Assembly: GCA_017694215.1 (NCBI GenBank)
Contig: JADIND010000118.1
Location: 1 to 8,179, forward strand
Length of the DNA: 8,179 nucleotides
DNA from: Candidatus Scatousia excrementipullorum
GTDB lineage: Bacteria > Cyanobacteriota > Vampirovibrionia > Gastranaerophilales > Gastranaerophilaceae
Direction: 5' to 3'
In this document: piece by piece, positions 5,919 to 8,179 of the stretch
Layout of the letters: every line of letters starts with the position of its first letter
How positions within the stretch are numbered: position 1 is the first letter of the stretch
Notes under the pieces: model-generated
What the model was told of the DNA's origin: nothing
Database searches by the model: none
The model's input: only the letters and a program-made list of their open reading frames with translations
Position numbers and translations under genes: made by a program

Positions 5919-6696
5919 CATTTGTAAGCTCCTTAAATCTTGAAACAAAATTTTCCCGAGGCAGCATTGCTAAATCGATTTCAGCAATTTTTTCGCATTT
6001 ACTAGCAGGAATTTCACCGCAATGTAAGAATTCAACCGGACGGCTCCACAAAGCATTCAATTCTTCTTTTCCTATATCAGTAAAATTTATCCATTCATCA
6101 GTCAATCCGCTGTTATCGGCCCCGAGCAATTTTATAGGACGCCATTTATATAAAGATTCTTCCTCAGGTTTTACCTGCATCCTTAAAATAACGACTTTAT
6201 GAGAATCTGATACAGGGCCGCCCTGCTGCGGCATATAACCGCCATACCACTTTATCATTCTTTCTAATGTAATATCGTCATATTTATTTTTTATAGTATC
6301 TTTATCAGACAGAAAAACCCCGTCACCAAAAACAGATTTTCTTATAACTCCGTCAGCACAAATTGAATCGTAATTTTCTTTTGATGTCATATGGAATAAA
6401 TATTCAGGCTTTATTGAAGTTTGAACATCTTCTTGCAACAGGCTTCCCTTTAGAGTTTCCGCAGGTCGTGGAACTCTTCCTCTTTTAACAGCAGCAACAG
6501 TTAATGCAATAAGAGTAATTATTCCGACTGTACCCGCAGCATATGGTAAAATTTTTTTAGCAGTCATATATTTATTTTTTTCTTCATTTGGTTGAACAAT
6601 ATTTGACGGCTGCTTTTTACCTTCATTAACCTGATTAGATTTATTTATTCCGTTTTGAAAAGATATATTTATTATATTATTAACTTTCATATCCAT
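5914..6696 (-). CDS. Membrane-anchored protein with ADP-ribosyltransferase-like domain
   Basis: This 260-residue protein has three parts. Residues 1-45 are polar and start with the tag MKVNNIINISFQN (from M3). Residues 49-70 form one membrane segment (ILPYAAGTVGIITLIALTVAAV) followed by KRGR. The rest is a globular domain whose order of motifs resembles the ADP-ribosyltransferase/KptA-like fold: YLFHMTSKENYDSICADGVI (99-118, H102), GDGVFLSD (124-131, F128 where an H-Y-E enzyme has Tyr), a core strand VVILRMQV (168-175), and PVEFLHCGEIPASKCEKI (220-237, E222). H102-F128-E222 would be a variant catalytic triad. If active it would transfer ADP-ribose from NAD; the target is unknown, and a degenerate enzyme is possible. 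GGA (plus-strand 6703-6705) is 6 bases from M1; the start at M3 (6690) is an alternative supported by the shared tag. It heads the minus-strand block and is divergent from creD. The fold call is by pattern only. Confidence 0.6.
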   Translation of the reverse strand: MDMKVNNIINISFQNGINKSNQVNEGKKQPSNIVQPNEEKNKYMTAKKILPYAAGTVGIITLIALTVAAVKRGRVPRPAETLKGSLLQEDVQTSIKPEYLFHMTSKENYDSICADGVIRKSVFGDGVFLSDKDTIKNKYDDITLERMIKWYGGYMPQQGGPVSDSHKVVILRMQVKPEEESLYKWRPIKLLGADNSGLTDEWINFTDIGKEELNALWSRPVEFLHCGEIPASKCEKIAEIDLAMLPRENFVSRFKELTNV

Positions 6697-6709
6697 AGTA
6701 AATCCAAAA

Positions 6710-6764
6710 ATTAAAAATTTTGCTATATTTATTACACATTATTAAAAATATGTTGCAAAATTTT
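6710..6764. promoter_or_regulatory. Inverted AT-rich boxes in the divergent promoter region of the ART-like gene and creD
   Basis: AAAATTTTGC (6714-6723) and its exact reverse complement GCAAAATTTT (6755-6764) are spaced by 31 bases in the 107-base gap between divergent genes. The left copy is part of the 16-base sequence repeated at 5888-5903. The spacing, about three helical turns plus half-sites (41 bases centre to centre, near four turns), suits a dimeric regulator bound on one DNA face. TGCTATATT (6721-6729) could also act as an extended -10 toward creD. Confidence 0.4.
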
Positions 6765-6803
6765 ACAGTTTAATAAAAAATATTCAGAAAGGGGGTTATT
6801 AAT

Positions 6804-8075
6804 ATGACAGAACAAAAAAAGTCTACCAATAAAAAGGTCAAAAAGTTTTATATAATTCTCGGAATGCTTTTAATTCTTCTGATACCGATATTATTTCTTT
6901 CAAATATTGTAAAAGACAGAGAACATTACAGAAACGAAGCCGTAAATAAAGTCAAAATTTCCTGGGCAGACATTCAGACAATCAGCCCACCCGAACTGAA
7001 AATATTTATCCCCGGTAAAAAAGAAACCATAGAAAAGAAACTTGAACTTAATAATTACGAGGCCGAAGTAAAAGTTAAAACCGAACTACGTAAAAAAGGA
7101 ATTTTTACGGTTCCGGTCTATACAGCTGATGTTGAATTGAAAGGTGATTTTATAAATGATTTCGGGAATTTGAAAAATATAAAATCAGAACTTTCTTTCA
7201 ATATAACTGATTCAAAAGGTTTTATTTCACAGCCTGAATTTGAATTTCTAAGTGATGAACCTGTCACAAACAGTTCAAAGAAATACACCAAAATACTAAC
7301 AACAAACGAAAAAGAATTACCGTTTGAAATAAAATATGAAATCCGCGGAATAAATGAAATTTATGTTGTACCCGGCGGAATCAATAACGAAATAGAGATA
7401 GAGGGAGATTGGAACAACCCGAGCTTTGAAGGAGATTTTCTGCCGTCAAAAAAAGAAATTACGGATAAAGAATTTGAAGCGGAATGGAATATCCCTGCCA
7501 TAGCTGTTACATCACTGAATAACGGAACAGAAACAAATAAAAACAATAATGAATACAATTACGGCTACACACCTGCAAATACCATAGAAAAAGCCGGAGT
7601 ATCCTTCCTTATGCCGGTTGACAACTACAGAATGGCAACAAGAGCCGTAAAATATTCCTTTCTGTTTCTTGCCCTGACATTTCTGGCATACTTTATCTTT
7701 GAAATTACCTCAAAAAATACAAAACCTATTCATCAGCTTCAATATTTGATGATGGGCGGAGCAATGCTTATATTCTACCTGCTTTTAGTTTCAATGTCTG
7801 AATTTATGCCGTTCTGTGCCGCATATATAATTGCAGCCGTCATGACAATAGGACTTATCGGACTATATACTTATTTTGTAATTACTAAACGCCAAAACCT
7901 GAAATTTTCACTATTAATAACAGGAATTATGGCAATACTTTACCTGTTCCTTTATGTACTTCTTGCATTACAGGATTTGTCACTGATAATCGGCAGTTTA
8001 ATGCTATTTTTGATAATGTCGCTTGTTATGTATTCTACAAGAAATGTAGAATGGGATAATGACAATAATAACTAA
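6804..8075 (+). CDS. creD: Inner membrane protein CreD
   Basis: This 423-residue protein has CreD architecture (E. coli CreD is about 450 residues). One membrane segment at 14-34 is followed by a large extracytoplasmic beta-rich region (about 35-280), then five membrane segments near 282-302, 314-332, 336-360, 368-388 and 391-411. Diagnostic stretches are ISWADIQTI (52-60), PSFEGDFLP (206-214), VDNYRMATRAVKYSFLF (272-288), PIHQLQYLMMGGAMLIFYLLL (308-328, only part needed), and GSLMLFLIMSLVMYSTR at the end. In enterobacteria CreD belongs to the CreBC two-component regulon and affects envelope integrity, colicin E2 tolerance and beta-lactam response; its biochemical activity is not established. 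No creB or creC lies beside it. AGAAAGGGGG (6786-6795), 8 bases before the ATG, is a strong ribosome-binding site. Asparagine-rich stretches at 239-252 and at the C-terminus are lineage features of an AT-rich genome. It is followed by a terminator, so it is probably monocistronic. Confidence 0.93.
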   Translation: MTEQKKSTNKKVKKFYIILGMLLILLIPILFLSNIVKDREHYRNEAVNKVKISWADIQTISPPELKIFIPGKKETIEKKLELNNYEAEVKVKTELRKKGIFTVPVYTADVELKGDFINDFGNLKNIKSELSFNITDSKGFISQPEFEFLSDEPVTNSSKKYTKILTTNEKELPFEIKYEIRGINEIYVVPGGINNEIEIEGDWNNPSFEGDFLPSKKEITDKEFEAEWNIPAIAVTSLNNGTETNKNNNEYNYGYTPANTIEKAGVSFLMPVDNYRMATRAVKYSFLFLALTFLAYFIFEITSKNTKPIHQLQYLMMGGAMLIFYLLLVSMSEFMPFCAAYIIAAVMTIGLIGLYTYFVITKRQNLKFSLLITGIMAILYLFLYVLLALQDLSLIIGSLMLFLIMSLVMYSTRNVEWDNDNNN

Positions 8076-8090
8076 ATTGTTAATAAAAAA

Positions 8091-8128
8091 TCCTCCGCCG
8101 CAATGCGGCACCTCCTTTAAAAAGTAGG
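8091..8128. repeat. Compact palindromic intergenic element with paired CCTCC boxes
   Basis: TCCTCC is followed by the 5-bp GC-rich hairpin GCCGC-AAT-GCGGC (8097-8109), then ACCTCCTTT, then an imperfect hairpin of CCTCCTTT (8111-8118) with AAAGTAGG (8121-8128, one mismatch). This GC-rich island in AT-rich surroundings has the form of repeated palindromic intergenic elements I recall from gut bacterial genomes. Only one copy is in the window, so repetitiveness is not shown here. Confidence 0.5.
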
Positions 8129-8133
8129 CATGA

Positions 8134-8167
8134 AAAAAATTCTCCAGTTGTAACTGGAGAATTTTTT
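8134..8167. terminator. Bidirectional rho-independent terminator after creD
   Basis: A perfect 16-bp inverted repeat (8134-8149 with 8152-8167) has core TTCTCCAG/CTGGAGAA, an A tract on the left and a T tract on the right. The innermost pairs must open, leaving a loop of about six bases. The flanking A and T runs let it work for creD and for any converging gene to the right. Confidence 0.92.
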
Positions 8168-8179
8168 ATAATTTATAAT

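Noticed and set aside
8070..8118. A minus-strand AAAGGAGG followed by possible GTG or TTG mini-frames
   Set aside because: The ribosome-binding match is part of the palindromic element; the TTG frame has only seven codons and the GTG lies inside the GGAGG itself.
8109..8118. CACCTCCTTT as a 16S rRNA 3' end fragment
   Set aside because: Only about ten bases match and there is no further rRNA sequence on either side, so it is not an rRNA gene remnant.
1..8179. CRISPR array, tRNA, rRNA or transposase
   Set aside because: No regularly spaced direct repeats, no tRNA-like cloverleaf or rRNA stretch and no transposase motifs were seen.

Overview
The window is AT-rich bacterial chromosome with three confidently identified genes: purA, mnmG and creD. 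Around them are a TylF-like methyltransferase and a block of four poorly characterised genes on the minus strand. The likely source is a diderm gut bacterium. My best guess is the non-photosynthetic cyanobacterial relatives (Gastranaerophilales/Melainabacteria), because two proteins start with a short 'MK[IV]...[IV]SF[KQ]' tag that I recall from orphan proteins of that group, and because of the AT-rich promoters and CreD. This placement is from memory and is only moderately certain.

Layout. At 24-60 a strong hairpin terminator closes something upstream. At 92-865 (+) lies a SAM-dependent methyltransferase of the TylF/Methyltransf_24 type, with an N-terminal segment reminiscent of surface-polysaccharide enzymes. 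At 942-2216 (+) is purA, with its own likely extended -10 promoter and a clear terminator. At 2302-4191 (+) is mnmG, whose start codon sits only 6 bases after a perfect TATAAT and has no Shine-Dalgarno, so its mRNA is probably leaderless. Its stop codon overlaps tail-to-tail with the next gene.

The minus-strand block (4188-6696) reads, in transcription order: a membrane-anchored protein with an ADP-ribosyltransferase-like C-terminal domain (5914-6696); a putative HExxH zinc metallopeptidase (5025-5867); a 93-residue orphan (4607-4888); and a 120-residue exported protein with a signal peptide (4188-4550). The first three have related AT-rich 'AAAATTTTGCTA' boxes in front of them, and two carry the N-terminal tag. 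This looks like a small co-regulated set of envelope or secreted effector-like proteins placed between housekeeping genes. Its functions are inferred from motifs only and it is the most interesting part of the window.

At 6804-8075 (+), divergent from the block, is creD, an inner-membrane protein with six predicted membrane segments. It is followed by a compact palindromic repeat-like element (8091-8128) with two CCTCC boxes and by a bidirectional terminator (8134-8167). I saw no rRNA, tRNA, CRISPR array, transposase or broken gene.
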